DNA of 64,000 nt from Ideonella dechloratans. Lineage in GTDB: Bacteria; Pseudomonadota; Gammaproteobacteria; Burkholderiales; Burkholderiaceae_C. Shown in pieces: positions 27,805-42,810 of this stretch. Position numbers and translations under genes: made by a program. The notes beneath the pieces were generated by a model. The model searched no databases. It was not told the DNA's origin and saw only the letters and a list, made by a program, of their open reading frames with translations. Location: NCBI RefSeq assembly GCF_021049305.1, contig NZ_CP088081.1, positions 2,976,001-3,040,000 on the forward strand, given 5' to 3'. Position 1 is the stretch's first letter, and every line of letters starts with the position of its first letter.

Positions 27805-29273
27805 GGGGCCTCCGCCGTCGGCCCGTCGTCGCCTTCGGTGATGGCCAGGCGGGCCATGCGGTAGCGCATCTGCCGCAGCGACAGCCCCAGGCTGGCGCCG
27901 GCGGCCGTGCGGTTGAAGCCATGCTGACGCAGGGCCCGCACCAGAATGGCCCGCTCCACCTCGTCGAGGTAGGCCGCCAGATCCGTGGGCAGGGGCCCGG
28001 CCTCGCTGTCGTCCGACGGCGCGTCGGTCGGCACGGACGGGCGCGCCGGCAGGGACAGGGCCTCACCGTCCACGTGCGGCTCCCCCAGCAGGGTCTCGGG
28101 CAAGCCCAGGTCACCGGCCTCGATGACTTCGTGGGTGCTCAGCGCCACGGCCCGGTGCAGCAGGTTCTCCAGTTCGCGCACATTGCCCGGGAAGTGGTAG
28201 CGCGACAGACGGGCACGGGCCTCGGCCGACAGCTGGGGCGAAGGCCAGACCCCCGCATCGCGCGCGATGCGCTCGAGCAGGGCCTGGCAGATGTCGTCCA
28301 GATCCTGCAGGCGCTCGCGCAGGGGCGGCACCGCGATGCGGATGACGTTGAGGCGGTAGAAGAGATCCTGCCGGAAGCGGCCGGCCGCCACCTCGGCTGC
28401 CAGGTCCTTGTGGGTGGCGCTGACGATGCGGACGTTCAGCGGCGTTTCGCTCACCGCGCCCACCGGCCGCACCGCGCGCTCCTGGATCACCCGCAGCAGC
28501 TTGGACTGCATGGCCAGAGGCAGGTCGCCGATCTCGTCGAGGAACAGGGTGCCACCATGCGCGGCCTGGAAGAAGCCGGCCCGGTCTTCCTGCGCCCCGG
28601 TGAAGGCGCCCTTGCGGTAGCCGAAGAACTCGGCCTCCAGCAGATGCTCCGGAATGGCGCCGCAGTTGACCGCCACGAAGGCCTGGCCCGAGCGGGGGCT
28701 GACCTCGTGGATGGCGCGGGCCACCAGTTCCTTGCCGGTGCCGGACTCGCCCTGCACCAGCACCGGCGCCATGCTGCGCGCCACCTTCTCGACCAGCACC
28801 CGCACTTCGCCCATGGCCGCCGAGCGGCCCACCAGTCGGGCCAGCGCCGACTGCGACAGCGGCCCGGCCGGCTGGGCCGGCGGCACGGGCGTGGCCACCC
28901 GGCCCAGGGCCGCGGCCACCACGGAGCGGAACTGCCGCAGGTCCACCGGCTTGGTGAGGTAGTCGAAGGCGCCCGCCTTGAGGGCCTCCACCGCGTTCTC
29001 GGCCGAGCCGTAGGCGGTGATGACGATGACCTTCTCCGGCCGGCGCGCCTCTTCCAATTTGTGCATCAGCGTCATGCCGCTGCCATCGGGCAGGCGCATG
29101 TCGGTGATGACCAGGCTGAAGCGGCGCTGCGCCAGCAGGGCCCAGGCCTCGCCGACGCTGGCCGCGGTCTCGACCTCGTGGCCCTCGCGCAGCAGGCTGA
29201 GCTCGTACAGGGTCAGCAGGTCGGGCTCGTCATCGACCACGAGCACGCGGCCGGTCGAATGGGATTCGTTCAT
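27801..29273 (-). CDS. pilR: PilR-type sigma-54-dependent response regulator
   Basis: NtrC-family activator of 490 residues. The receiver (VLVVDDEPDLL, LVITDMRLPDGSG) is followed by the AAA+ domain with Walker A GESGTGKEL, the sigma-54 contact loop GAFTGA and LDEIGDLPLAMQSKLLRVIQ, then a Fis-type HTH (RQHGFNRTAAGASLGLSLRQ). In type IV pilus bacteria PilR activates pilA from a sigma-54 promoter. The start is MNESHST; an upstream extension of 39 codons lies in pilS. It directly follows pilS, whose stop overlaps this start (ATGA). Confidence 0.9.
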   Translation of the reverse strand: MNESHSTGRVLVVDDEPDLLTLYELSLLREGHEVETAASVGEAWALLAQRRFSLVITDMRLPDGSGMTLMHKLEEARRPEKVIVITAYGSAENAVEALKAGAFDYLTKPVDLRQFRSVVAAALGRVATPVPPAQPAGPLSQSALARLVGRSAAMGEVRVLVEKVARSMAPVLVQGESGTGKELVARAIHEVSPRSGQAFVAVNCGAIPEHLLEAEFFGYRKGAFTGAQEDRAGFFQAAHGGTLFLDEIGDLPLAMQSKLLRVIQERAVRPVGAVSETPLNVRIVSATHKDLAAEVAAGRFRQDLFYRLNVIRIAVPPLRERLQDLDDICQALLERIARDAGVWPSPQLSAEARARLSRYHFPGNVRELENLLHRAVALSTHEVIEAGDLGLPETLLGEPHVDGEALSLPARPSVPTDAPSDDSEAGPLPTDLAAYLDEVERAILVRALRQHGFNRTAAGASLGLSLRQMRYRMARLAITEGDDGPTAEAP

Positions 29274-31087
29274 AGATGGAGTCGGGCCTCGTCGGGAACC
29301 ACGTCGCGCCGCATCACCACCATGAACTGGTTGCAGCGGCGCTCGCCGGGCAGGCGCACATAGTCGATCAGGGCCCCGTGACGCTCGCACAGTTCACGGC
29401 AGATGTACAGGCCCAGGCCCGTGCCGCGGCTGCGCGTGCTGTGGAAGGGCTCGAAGAGATGGGGCTCCACCTCCACTGGGATGGGCTGGCCGTCGTTGGC
29501 CACGGTCAGGCGCACGAAGTCGCCCTCCAGCGCCTCCAGCCGCAGCAGCACCGAGCCGGGCTGTTCGCTGGCATGGCGCAGCGCGTTGTCCAGCAGGTTC
29601 ACCAGCACGCGGCGCAGGTGGTCGGGATCGAAGGACACGCCCAGGGCCTGGGCCGGCAGCTCCACCTTGAGCCGGCTGGCGCCCCCCAGGCTCAGGCCCA
29701 CCGTGTGGGCCCACTCGCTGACGATGGTGCCGGTCTCGGCCACCGCATCCAGGCTGCGCGAGGGCGTGCTGCCGCCGGGGGCCGCCTCCAGCACGTCGTC
29801 CACGATGCGGCGCAGGCGCTCCACGTTGTCGGCGATGATGCGCACCAGGCGCTGCTGGTCGGCCCGCAGGGCGTCCTCCTGCAGCAGGGCGTTGGCCTGG
29901 GCCACCGCCGCCAGCGGGTTGCGGATCTCGTGCGCCACCCCGGCGGAAATGCGCCCCATGGCCACCAGGCGGTCCTGCCGCTGGCGTGCCAGCACCTGCC
30001 GCAACTCTTCCACGAACAGCACGGCCAGCACCTCCTGCTGGCTGCCCGGGCGGCCGGGCGAGGGCTCGACCGTCAAGCGCACGCCGCGGGTGAACCGCGC
30101 CCGCACCCGGATGGAACGCGGCACCTCGCCGGCGGCGGCCACCGACAGGTCCACCCCCTCGAGCGGCCAATGGCCGGCCGCGTAGGCCCGCTGCACCGCC
30201 TCCTTCAAGGGGCGCCACCCCGGCTCCTGGCCCAGCGGAAACGGCGGGGCGGGACAGTGCCCCTGGTCGGACAGCAGGGCCCGCGCCGCCGGATTGGCCG
30301 CGCGCACGGTGCCGACCCGGTCCACCACCAGCACGCCATCGGACATCTCGTCGATCACCAGGCGGTTGAGCTCGGCCTGCTGGAAGGCCAGTTCCAGGCT
30401 GTCGCGGGCCGCCTGCTCCTCGCGCGCCAGGCGCTGGGTCATCTGGCCCGAGACCAGGGAGATCATGAACAGGCCCGCACCGGCCAGACCGGCCTGGGAC
30501 AGCAGCCCCGGCAGGTCGCCCCCCTGCAGGCCCTTGTGGAAGGCCGTGACCAGCAGCAGCAGCGTGACGGCCGACGCCGTGGCCAGGGCCGGCAGCCGGC
30601 TGCTGAGCACCCCGGCCATCAGCACCGGCAGCACCAGCAGCGCGCCGTAGTTCAGGGCCGAGCTGGTGTCCAGCCAGTGCATGGCGCCGAACAGCAGCAC
30701 GTCCACGCCGATGGTGCTCCACCAGTGCATGGCGCTCAGGCGCTGGGCCTGTGCGGCCCGGCGCTTCCACCACCACCAGCGCAGGCTGGCCTGGCCGGCA
30801 TAGATCCCGGCCAGCCAGAACACCTCGCCCAGGCTGCGCCCGCCCAGCCAGCTCAGCAGGCTCTGGGCCCCCACCAGCCCCAGGCCCAGGGCCGCGCGGG
30901 CGAACAGATACGTGGTGTAGATGCGGCGCTGGGTGGCGCGGCCGCCGTGCAGCAACCGGCGCACCCGGGCCGCCCAGAAAGGCCCGTCGTCCTGCTCGTC
31001 GAGTTCCTCGGTGAAGGCCACCGTGCTTCCGAACCAGGCGCTGTCGCGATCGGCCTCTTCCTCGGCACGGGAACGGGATCGACTCAC
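29270..31087 (-). CDS. pilS: PilS-type membrane sensor histidine kinase
   Basis: Sensor kinase of 605 residues paired with PilR. Several hydrophobic helices fall in the N-terminal 230 residues (YLFARAALGLGLVGAQSLL, ALNYGALLVLPVLMAGVL). A PAS-like segment (MSDGVLVVDRVGTVRAANPA), the phosphorylation site AGVAHEIRNPLAAVAQAN and the ATPase motifs NLLDNALRHA and GTGLGLYICREL follow. The start is GTG (31085-31087), preceded by AGGGGG; the upstream gene's TGA overlaps it. Sensing PilA in the membrane is known for the family and inferred here. Confidence 0.9.
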   Translation of the reverse strand: MSRSRSRAEEEADRDSAWFGSTVAFTEELDEQDDGPFWAARVRRLLHGGRATQRRIYTTYLFARAALGLGLVGAQSLLSWLGGRSLGEVFWLAGIYAGQASLRWWWWKRRAAQAQRLSAMHWWSTIGVDVLLFGAMHWLDTSSALNYGALLVLPVLMAGVLSSRLPALATASAVTLLLLVTAFHKGLQGGDLPGLLSQAGLAGAGLFMISLVSGQMTQRLAREEQAARDSLELAFQQAELNRLVIDEMSDGVLVVDRVGTVRAANPAARALLSDQGHCPAPPFPLGQEPGWRPLKEAVQRAYAAGHWPLEGVDLSVAAAGEVPRSIRVRARFTRGVRLTVEPSPGRPGSQQEVLAVLFVEELRQVLARQRQDRLVAMGRISAGVAHEIRNPLAAVAQANALLQEDALRADQQRLVRIIADNVERLRRIVDDVLEAAPGGSTPSRSLDAVAETGTIVSEWAHTVGLSLGGASRLKVELPAQALGVSFDPDHLRRVLVNLLDNALRHASEQPGSVLLRLEALEGDFVRLTVANDGQPIPVEVEPHLFEPFHSTRSRGTGLGLYICRELCERHGALIDYVRLPGERRCNQFMVVMRRDVVPDEARLHL

Positions 31088-31329
31088 TCGGCGGCCCCCT
31101 GGGCGCGGTGGGCTTCGCTGCAGAACCAGTGCCCTGTGGAATCCTGCACGGCCTCGGTCTGCGGCAGGTGCAGGCCGCAACGGGCGCAGCGCACCATGGT
31201 GCGCGGTTCAGACGCGCGCCCGGTCGGCGCCTGTGGCGATCGACCCGAGCCGGTCGGGCCCCGCCGGCGGCCGAGGGCCCAGAACAGGGCCAGCACCACC
31301 AGCCCCAGTAGCAGCACGATCCTCGCCAT
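31084..31329 (-). CDS. PP0621-family small protein with Cys-rich end
   Basis: Protein of 81 residues. One N-terminal membrane helix (MARIVLLLGLVVLALFWALG) is followed by a basic linker and a compact segment with CARCGLHLP and FCSEAHRAQG, a treble-clef-like Cys/His set that could bind zinc. Such small proteins are regularly found just upstream of pilS in Burkholderiales, but no function is known to me. Its TGA overlaps the pilS GTG start, and it lies 8 bp after the CcsA-like gene. Confidence 0.75.
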   Translation of the reverse strand: MARIVLLLGLVVLALFWALGRRRGPTGSGRSPQAPTGRASEPRTMVRCARCGLHLPQTEAVQDSTGHWFCSEAHRAQGAAE

Positions 31330-31337
31330 GGTCGGTC

Positions 31338-32147
31338 TCAGCCGGTGGCGCGCTGCAGCACCACCTCCAGCACAAAGCGGGACCCCACATAGGCCAGCAG
31401 CAGCAGCAGGGCTCCGGCATACAGCCAACGGGTGGCCAGGTGACCCCGCCAACCCCGCACCCGGCGGCCGATCAGCAGGGCCGCCAGCGTGGCCCAGCCC
31501 AGCAGCGACAGCACGGTCTTGTGGTCCCATCGCCAATAGGCCGAGCTCAGGCCCAGCACCAGGGCCAGCGTCAGCACGATGAAGCCGGCCTGGACGAAGC
31601 GGAAGGTCAGCCGCTCCAGGCGCATCAGCGGCACACCGAAGGTGCCGCTGCCGGTGCCGATGCCGCTGCGCAGGCGACGCTCGGCGTTGTCCAGCAGCAG
31701 CGCGTGCAGCACCGCGGCACCGAACAGGCCGTAGGACAGCAGGCCCAGCAGCCAGTGCAGCGGCGCCCAGTGCGAATGGGCCACCACATGGAGTTCGCCC
31801 GGAAAGACCCAGGCCAAAGCCGCGGCCACCGCGCCCGCCGCGGCCAGGGTGCGCCGCAACCGCGGCACCGGCAGCATGCGGCTTTCCAGCCCGTGGATGG
31901 CGATCACCAGCCAGACCGTGAGCGAGAGCACCGGCGCGAAGCCGATGCGCAGCCCGGGCAGGCCATCGGCCCCGGGCCAGGCGTCGGACACCAGCACCAG
32001 GGCCTGCAGCCCCCAGGCGGCCACCAGGGCCTGCAGGGGCCAGCGGCGCTCCGGCCCGGCCGGCAGGGTGGCCAGCAGATAAGCGGCCACCGTGAAAACC
32101 GTGGCCAGCGTCGTCGAAGCGGCAGGGGGGTCGGCGGCTAAAATCAT
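31338..32147 (-). CDS. CcsA/YpjD-family cytochrome c assembly-type membrane protein
   Basis: Polytopic inner-membrane protein of 269 residues with about eight hydrophobic helices. Conserved residues include His in VVAHSHWAPLHWLLGLLSYG and the Trp-rich YWRWDHKTVLSLLGW, features of the CcsA/HemX haem-handling family. The family resembles YpjD (CorB-linked) proteins as much as true cytochrome c assembly factors. A GTG 6 bp upstream of the chosen ATG is an alternative start. It is divergent from ffh and heads the membrane protein-PP0621-pilS-pilR-ampD series. Confidence 0.8.
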   Translation of the reverse strand: MILAADPPAASTTLATVFTVAAYLLATLPAGPERRWPLQALVAAWGLQALVLVSDAWPGADGLPGLRIGFAPVLSLTVWLVIAIHGLESRMLPVPRLRRTLAAAGAVAAALAWVFPGELHVVAHSHWAPLHWLLGLLSYGLFGAAVLHALLLDNAERRLRSGIGTGSGTFGVPLMRLERLTFRFVQAGFIVLTLALVLGLSSAYWRWDHKTVLSLLGWATLAALLIGRRVRGWRGHLATRWLYAGALLLLLAYVGSRFVLEVVLQRATG

Positions 32148-32210
32148 CGCCACAGTTTACCGGCGCCCCCATCCGCCTTCCGTGCCGGAACGCAAAGGAG
32201 CGCACATCCC

Positions 32211-33602
32211 ATGGCCACCACCCTCACCGATCGTCTGTCACGCCTGGTCAAGACCATGCGCGGCCAGGCCCGCATCACCGAATCGAACGTCCAGGACATG
32301 CTGCGCGAGGTGCGCATGGCCCTGCTGGAAGCCGACGTGGCCCTGCCCGTCGTGAAGGACTTCATCGCCCGGGTCAAGGACAAGGCCCTGGGCCAGGAGG
32401 TGGTGGGCTCGCTCAACCCCGGCCAGGTCCTGGTTTCGGTTGTCCACAAGGAACTCGCCGCCACCATGGGCGAGGGCGTGGCCGACATCAACCTCAATAC
32501 CCAGCCGCCCGCCATCATCCTGATGGCCGGCCTGCAGGGCGCGGGCAAGACGACCACCACCGCCAAGCTCGCCAAGCTGCTGATCGAGAAGCGCAAGAAG
32601 AAGGTGCTGACCGTCTCGGCCGACGTCTACCGCCCGGCCGCCATCGAGCAGTTGAAGACCGTCACTGGTCAGGCCGGGGCCGAGTGGTTCCCCTCCGCGC
32701 CCGACCAGAAGCCGCGCGACATCGCCCTGGCCGCCCTGGATTACGCCAAGAAGCACTACTTCGACGTGCTGCTGGTGGACACGGCCGGCCGGCTGGCGAT
32801 CGACGAGGCCCTGATGGCCGAGATCCGCGAGCTGCACGCCGCGCTGAACCCGGTCGAAACCCTGTTCGTGGTGGATGCCATGCAGGGCCAGGATGCGATC
32901 AACACCGCCAAGGCCTTCAAGGAGGCCCTGCCCCTGACCGGCGTGGTGCTGACCAAGCTGGACGGCGACTCGCGCGGCGGTGCCGCGCTGTCGGTGCGGC
33001 AGATCACCGGCGCGCCGATCAAGTTCGCCGGCGTCTCCGAGAAGATCGACGGCCTGGAGGTCTTCGACGCCGAGCGCCATGCCGGCCGCGTGCTGGGCAT
33101 GGGCGACATCGTGGCCCTGGTCGAAGAGGTCCAGAAGGGCGTGGACCTGGAGGCCGCCCAGAAGCTGGCCGAGAAGGTCAAGTCGGGCGAAGGCTTCGAC
33201 TTCAACGACTTCCTGTCGCAGATCAGCCAGATGAAGAAGATGGGCGGCCTGTCCAGCCTGATGGACAAGCTGCCCGCGCAGATGGCCGCCAAGGCCGGTC
33301 AGGCGGACATGGACCGGGCCGAGAAGGACATGCGCCGCATGGAGGGCATCATCAGCGCGATGACGGCCAAGGAACGCGCCAAGCCTTCGCTGCTGCTGGA
33401 CCACAAGAGCAAGGCCAGCCGCAAGCGCCGCATCGCCCAGGGCGCGGGCGTGCAGGTTCAGGATGTGAACCGGGTGATCAACCAGTTCGACCAGATGCAG
33501 GGCATGATGAAGAAGATGAAGGGCGGCGGCCTCATGAAGATGATGAAGCGCCTGGGCGGCATGAAGGGCATGATGCCCCCGGGCATGCCGGGCGGCCGCT
33601 GA
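32211..33602 (+). CDS. ffh: Signal recognition particle protein Ffh (SRP54)
   Basis: GTPase that binds signal peptides and 4.5S RNA and docks with FtsY. It shows the N-domain, the G-domain with P-loop MAGLQGAGKTTTTAKLA, DTAGRLAIDEALM and TKLDGDSRGGAALS, and a Met-rich M-domain (from about residue 325) with SKASRKRRIAQGAG binding 4.5S RNA and a Met/Gly-rich C-terminus. Length is 463 residues. Its receptor FtsY is the next gene, convergent across a shared terminator, so both SRP proteins are side by side. Confidence 0.96.
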   Translation: MATTLTDRLSRLVKTMRGQARITESNVQDMLREVRMALLEADVALPVVKDFIARVKDKALGQEVVGSLNPGQVLVSVVHKELAATMGEGVADINLNTQPPAIILMAGLQGAGKTTTTAKLAKLLIEKRKKKVLTVSADVYRPAAIEQLKTVTGQAGAEWFPSAPDQKPRDIALAALDYAKKHYFDVLLVDTAGRLAIDEALMAEIRELHAALNPVETLFVVDAMQGQDAINTAKAFKEALPLTGVVLTKLDGDSRGGAALSVRQITGAPIKFAGVSEKIDGLEVFDAERHAGRVLGMGDIVALVEEVQKGVDLEAAQKLAEKVKSGEGFDFNDFLSQISQMKKMGGLSSLMDKLPAQMAAKAGQADMDRAEKDMRRMEGIISAMTAKERAKPSLLLDHKSKASRKRRIAQGAGVQVQDVNRVINQFDQMQGMMKKMKGGGLMKMMKRLGGMKGMMPPGMPGGR

Positions 33603-33624
33603 GCCAGCCGCGTCTCCCCATGGA

Positions 33625-33648
33625 AAAAGGCCCCGCGTGGGGCCTTTT
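33625..33648. terminator. Bidirectional intrinsic terminator between ffh and ftsY
   Basis: AAAAGGCCCC-GCGT-GGGGCCTTTT, a perfect 10-bp stem with a 4-base loop. A and T ends serve both convergent genes. Confidence 0.9.
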
Positions 33649-33672
33649 GCATGGCTGGGTCGCGGTGCGGTC

Positions 33673-34764
33673 TCAGTCCAGCAGGGCCTGCGCAAACTCG
33701 CGGGCGCTGAAGGTCTGCAGGTCTTCGAGCTTCTCCCCCACACCGATGAAATAGACCGGCACCGGGCCGGCCGCGCGCTCGCGCGCCCACAGCGCGATGG
33801 CCGCCAGCACGCCGCCTTTGGCGGTGCCGTCCAGCTTGGTCACCACCAGGCCGGTCAGGCCCAGGGCGTCGTCAAAAGCCTTGACCTGCGCCAGCGCGTT
33901 CTGGCCGGTGTTGCCGTCCACCACCAACAGCACCTCGTGCGGGGCGCCGGCATCGGCCTTGGTGATCACGCGCTTGATCTTCTTGAGCTCCTCCATCAGG
34001 TGGAGCTGCGTGGGCAGGCGGCCGGCGGTGTCGGCGATCACCACGTCGCAGCCGCGGGCGCGGCCGGCGTTGACCGCATCGAAGCTCACCGCGGCCGGGT
34101 CTCCGCCCTCCTGCGAGACGATCTCGACCTGGTTGCGGCCGGCCCAGACCGACAGCTGCTCGCGCGCCGCAGCGCGGAAGGTGTCGGCGGCGGCCAGCAG
34201 CACCTTGGCGTCGTGCTCGGCCAGGTAGCGGGTGAGCTTGCCGATGCTGGTGGTCTTGCCCGCGCCGTTGACGCCCACCACCATCATCACCGTGGTCGGG
34301 TGGCGACCGATGGTCAGCGCCGCCTCCAGCGGCGCCAGCAGATCGGCCACGGCGTCCACCAGCAGGCCCTTGACCTGGGCGGGATCGGTGGCCTTGGCCT
34401 CCTTGACCCGGCGCTTGAGGTCGGCCAGCAGATGCTCGGTGGCCTTCACGCCGGCATCGGCCATCAGCAGAGCCGACTCCAGCTCCTCGTAGAGCGTGTC
34501 GTCGATCTGCGTGCCGGTGAAGACCTGGGCGATGCTGGAGCCGGTGCGGGCCAGTCCGGCCTTCAGGCGGGACAGCCAGCCCTGACGGGTGGCAGGCGCC
34601 GGGGCCGGGGCGGCCACGGCCACGACCGGCTCACCGGGTGCCTGCGGCACGGCCGGCGCGACCTCGGCGACTGGCTCGGATGGCGGCGGCAGCGGCACGG
34701 CCGATGGCGGCGCCTCGGCAACGGGCGGAGGCGGCGCGGCCTTCTTGCGGAAGAAACTGAACAT
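33673..34764 (-). CDS. ftsY: Signal recognition particle receptor FtsY
   Basis: Membrane-associated GTPase receptor for SRP. A basic N-terminal start (MFSFFRKK) leads into a Pro/Ala/Val-rich A-region (about 10-65), then the N-domain and G-domain with VGVNGAGKTTSIGKLTRYL, DTAGRLPTQLHLM and TKLDGTAKGGVLAAI. Length is 363 residues. An in-frame ATG eight codons upstream (34786-34788) is possible, but its GAGGG sits too close to the codon to be a good ribosome site. It is convergent with ffh. Confidence 0.94.
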   Translation of the reverse strand: MFSFFRKKAAPPPPVAEAPPSAVPLPPPSEPVAEVAPAVPQAPGEPVVAVAAPAPAPATRQGWLSRLKAGLARTGSSIAQVFTGTQIDDTLYEELESALLMADAGVKATEHLLADLKRRVKEAKATDPAQVKGLLVDAVADLLAPLEAALTIGRHPTTVMMVVGVNGAGKTTSIGKLTRYLAEHDAKVLLAAADTFRAAAREQLSVWAGRNQVEIVSQEGGDPAAVSFDAVNAGRARGCDVVIADTAGRLPTQLHLMEELKKIKRVITKADAGAPHEVLLVVDGNTGQNALAQVKAFDDALGLTGLVVTKLDGTAKGGVLAAIALWARERAAGPVPVYFIGVGEKLEDLQTFSAREFAQALLD

Positions 34765-34932
34765 GCCCGTATTGTCACTGAGGGTCATGCCCTCGCAGCG
34801 AAAGACCTCCACGACCCCAAAACGTGAACAACTTGGGGATGCCGGGTCGTGGGTTTCCCCTGGAAAGGCGCATATGCCCAAGTAAAACGCTACACAATGC
34901 GGCGACCGACCCCAGAAGAACAAGGGAGCACC

Positions 34933-36843
34933 ATGTCCAAACCACTGCTGCTGCTGGTGGACGACGACTCGGAGACAGTGCAGGTTCTGGGCCGCATGCT
35001 GGCTGACGAAGGGCGTGTGCGCTTTGCGCTCAATGGCACAGACGCCTTGCGCCTGGCCCGTGAACACCCCCCCGACCTGATCCTGCTCGATGCCGAGATG
35101 CCGGGGCTCGATGGATTCGCCGTCTGCAAGGGCCTCAAGGGGGACCCGACCCTCTCCCCCATCCCGGTCATCTTCCTGACCAGCCACCACGACGCCCGCA
35201 TCGAGGCGGCCGCCCTGGACCTGGGCGCGGCCGACTTCGTCAACAAGCCCCCGGTGGCCTCCCAGGTCATCGCCCGCATCCGGGCACAGCTGCGGGCCCG
35301 GCGCCTGGCCATGTCACTGCCGCGCCAGGACAGTCCGCCCTCCCCCGCCACACTGCCACACCGCGCCCCCACCATCCTGATCGTCGATGACGATGCGATC
35401 TCGCAGGAGGTGATGCGCCGCGCTCTGGACGGCATGGGCGCCCGCATCCTGCTGGCCGGCGATGGCGAACAGGCCCTGCAGCTGGCGCGGGCCGATCCTC
35501 CCGACCTGATCCTGCTGGACATCCTGATGCCCGACCAGGACGGCCTGCAGCTCTGCGAACGTCTGCAGGCCCTGCCCCGCCTGCGCTCGGTGCCGGTGGT
35601 GTTCGTCACCCGGCAAGCCGACCCGGAGACCGAGGCGCGAGCCTTGGAGGCCGGTGGCACGGACTTCGTGACCAAGCCCTTCATCCCGGCGGTGCTGCAG
35701 GCCCGGCTGCGCAGCCTCCTGCGCAGCCGCCGCCAGGCCGACGCCGCCCTGCAGGCCGAGCGGGAGCATTGGCGCCGCCTGGGCGACGATCGCATGGCCG
35801 ACATCCTGGCCGTGGCACCGGAAGCCTTGCTGACCGCCGACGCGCAGGGCCGTGTGGTGCTGGTCAACCAGGCCGCCTGCCGTCTGCTGCAGGTTGACGA
35901 AGAGGATGTGCTGGGCCACCCCTTGCCGCGGTGGGTGCCGGCTGAAGCCTTGGACGGGGCGGCCCAGTCCCGCCGCGCCCTTCTGCCCGTCAAGCGGGGA
36001 GACGCCATTCCCGTTGAGGTGGTGCGGGTGCAGCTGGGACAGGACGGCGAGCGGCTGACCACCGTCTGGCTGCGGGATCTGCGTGGTCAGGAACTCGCCG
36101 AGAAGGCCCGCCGCGACCAGCTGCGCGCGGAAACCGCCAGCCGCACCAAGACGCTGATGCTGTCCTACTTCGCCCACGAGATCGGCAATCCGCTCAACGG
36201 CATCCTCGGCTTCGCGCAGCTGATGACGCTCGATAGCCAGCATCCGCTGCCGCCTGCCCAGGCCGAGCGGCTCCAGCAGATCACCACCGCCGGCAAGATG
36301 CTGCAAGCCCTGATGCGGGATGTGCTGGACGTCAACCGCTTCGAGACCGGACAGTTCCAGATCCAGTCCGAACCCGTCGAGCTGAGCAGCCTGGTGCACG
36401 ACACGCTGCCCGCGCTCGGCACCCAGGCCGCCGGGCAACAGGTCCAGATCGATCTGCAGGTCGAGGATCAACCCCTGTGGATCACCGGCGACGCCGACCG
36501 CGTCAAGCAATGCGTGCTCAACCTCGGCAGCAACGGCATCAAGTACAACCGCAGCGGCGGGCGGCTGACGGTGCGGCTGGCGCGACACGGGGACTCGGCC
36601 GCCCTGTCCTTCCAGGACGAGGGGGCCGGCATGAGCCCCGAGCAGCAGGCCCATCTGTTCGAGCCCTTCAACCGGCTGGGGCGCTCCGGTCAGGGCCATG
36701 GCATCGGCTTGGCGCTGACCCGGCAGCTCGTGCTGGCCATGGGGGGGCGACTGACCGTGCGCTCGGCCCCGGAAGCAGGCACGACCGTGACCCTGGCGCT
36801 GCCGCTGACCCGCCCCGGCGGCGGGCAAGGAACCCCTGCGTGA
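34933..36843 (+). CDS. Hybrid regulator-kinase: REC-REC-PAS-histidine kinase
   Basis: Soluble protein of 636 residues. Two N-terminal receiver domains have phospho-acceptor Asp 53 ([12 protein letters not shown]) and Asp 196 ([12 protein letters not shown]). A PAS-like region (about 300-390) and a kinase core with His 415 ([16 protein letters not shown]) and a HATPase domain ([24 protein letters not shown]) follow. The start is ATG with AGGGAG upstream. Receivers ahead of a kinase suggest it is itself switched by another kinase, plausibly the 1608-residue protein downstream. The stop overlaps the next gene's GTG. Confidence 0.87.
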   Translation: MSKPLLLLVDDDSETVQVLGRMLADEGRVRFALNGTDALRLAREHPPDLILLDAEMPGLDGFAVCKGLKGDPTLSPIPVIFLTSHHDARIEAAALDLGAADFVNKPPVASQVIARIRAQLRARRLAMSLPRQDSPPSPATLPHRAPTILIVDDDAISQEVMRRALDGMGARILLAGDGEQALQLARADPPDLILLDILMPDQDGLQLCERLQALPRLRSVPVVFVTRQADPETEARALEAGGTDFVTKPFIPAVLQARLRSLLRSRRQADAALQAEREHWRRLGDDRMADILAVAPEALLTADAQGRVVLVNQAACRLLQVDEEDVLGHPLPRWVPAEALDGAAQSRRALLPVKRGDAIPVEVVRVQLGQDGERLTTVWLRDLRGQELAEKARRDQLRAETASRTKTLMLSYFAHEIGNPLNGILGFAQLMTLDSQHPLPPAQAERLQQITTAGKMLQALMRDVLDVNRFETGQFQIQSEPVELSSLVHDTLPALGTQAAGQQVQIDLQVEDQPLWITGDADRVKQCVLNLGSNGIKYNRSGGRLTVRLARHGDSAALSFQDEGAGMSPEQQAHLFEPFNRLGRSGQGHGIGLALTRQLVLAMGGRLTVRSAPEAGTTVTLALPLTRPGGGQGTPA

Positions 36844-37756
36844 CGGAGGCGGAGATCCTGATCGTCGACGACGATCCGGCCTCCATCACGGCGTTGAAGA
36901 CCGCCCTGGCAGGGCAGGGCCGTCTGCGATTCGCCACCCACGGCTCCGAAGCCCTGCGCATGGTCCAGCGCCACGTCCCCGATCTGGTGCTGCTGGACAT
37001 CGGCATGCCCGGACTGTCGGGCTACGAGGTCTGCCGGGCCCTGCAGGGCGACCCGCTGACGGCCGATGTGCCGGTGATCTTCCTCACCTCGCACGACGAC
37101 GCCGAGGAAGAGCTGACCGGCCTGTCGCTGGGGGCGGTGGACTTCATCGCCAAGCAGGCGCGGCCACCGCTGATCTGCGCGCGGGTGCGCACCCACCTGC
37201 GCCTCAAGCGCATGAACGACGACCTGCGCCGCGCCGCTTCCGAGGACGCGCTCACCGGCCTGGCCAACCGGCGTCGCTTCGACGAGACCCTGGTCACCGA
37301 GTGGCTGCGCCACCTGCGCAGCCAGCGGCCGCTGTCCCTGCTGATGATCGACATCGATCATTTCAAGGCCTACAACGACCTTCACGGTCATCCGGCAGGC
37401 GACCAATGCCTGCGCCTGACCGCCCGGGCCCTGCACAATGTGACCCTGCGACCGGCCGACCTGCTGGCCCGGCTGGGCGGCGAGGAGTTCGGCCTGCTGC
37501 TGCCGGACACCGACGTGGCCGGCGCCCAAGAGGTGGCGCGTCGCCTGCTGCTGGCCGCCGACACCTTGGCGCTACCCCATGGCGCCTGTCCCGATCGCGC
37601 CTGCGTGAGCTGGTCCATCGGCCTGGCCTGCAGCACCCAGCTGCGGCAGGATCTGCAGGCCAACCCCCAGGGCTCGCATGCCCTGATGGAAGCCGCGGAC
37701 CGGGCGCTTTACGACGCCAAGCGCAGCGGTCGCGCCTGCTTCGCGGTAGCCCCGTC

Positions 37757-37760
<4 letters not shown>
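36840..37760 (+). CDS. Response regulator with GGDEF diguanylate cyclase domain
   Basis: WspR-like protein of 306 residues that should make c-di-GMP when phosphorylated. Receiver: [11 protein letters not shown], acceptor Asp 53 ([14 protein letters not shown]). The GGDEF domain carries an intact active site GGEEF (residues 213-217) and an allosteric inhibitory RxxD (RPAD) five residues ahead of it, so activity and product inhibition are expected. The start is GTG at 36840, overlapping the previous stop (GTGA). The stop overlaps the next ATG (ATGA). Likely output of the flanking kinases. Confidence 0.9.
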
Positions 37761-42583
<4,823 letters not shown>

Positions 42584-42594
42584 CAACAAAGCTG

Positions 42595-42624
42595 TTGACA
42601 CTCGAAAAAAGCTGGTGCTATAGT
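42595..42624 (+). promoter_or_regulatory. Consensus sigma-70 promoter of tRNA-Met
   Basis: TTGACA (42595-42600), 18-bp spacer, TATAGT (42619-42624). The tRNA begins 12 bp downstream of the -10, so the predicted start is only a few bases before the mature 5' end. Confidence 0.85.
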
Positions 42625-42635
42625 AGAGGGCTCTT

Positions 42636-42712
<77 letters not shown>

Positions 42713-42721
42713 GAACACACT

Positions 42722-42754
42722 GGCCCGAGTCATTGCAAAATGCTCGGGCCTTTT
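42722..42754 (+). terminator. Intrinsic terminator after tRNA-Met
   Basis: GGCCCGAG ... CTCGGGCC 8-bp stem (42722-42729/42743-42750), extended inside by CATT/AATG around GCAA, followed by TTTT. Confidence 0.88.
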
Positions 42755-42810
42755 CATTGGCCCCGGCCTTTGCGGCCAGGGTCTCGCTTCACAGCCTCTG
42801 GATCCACACC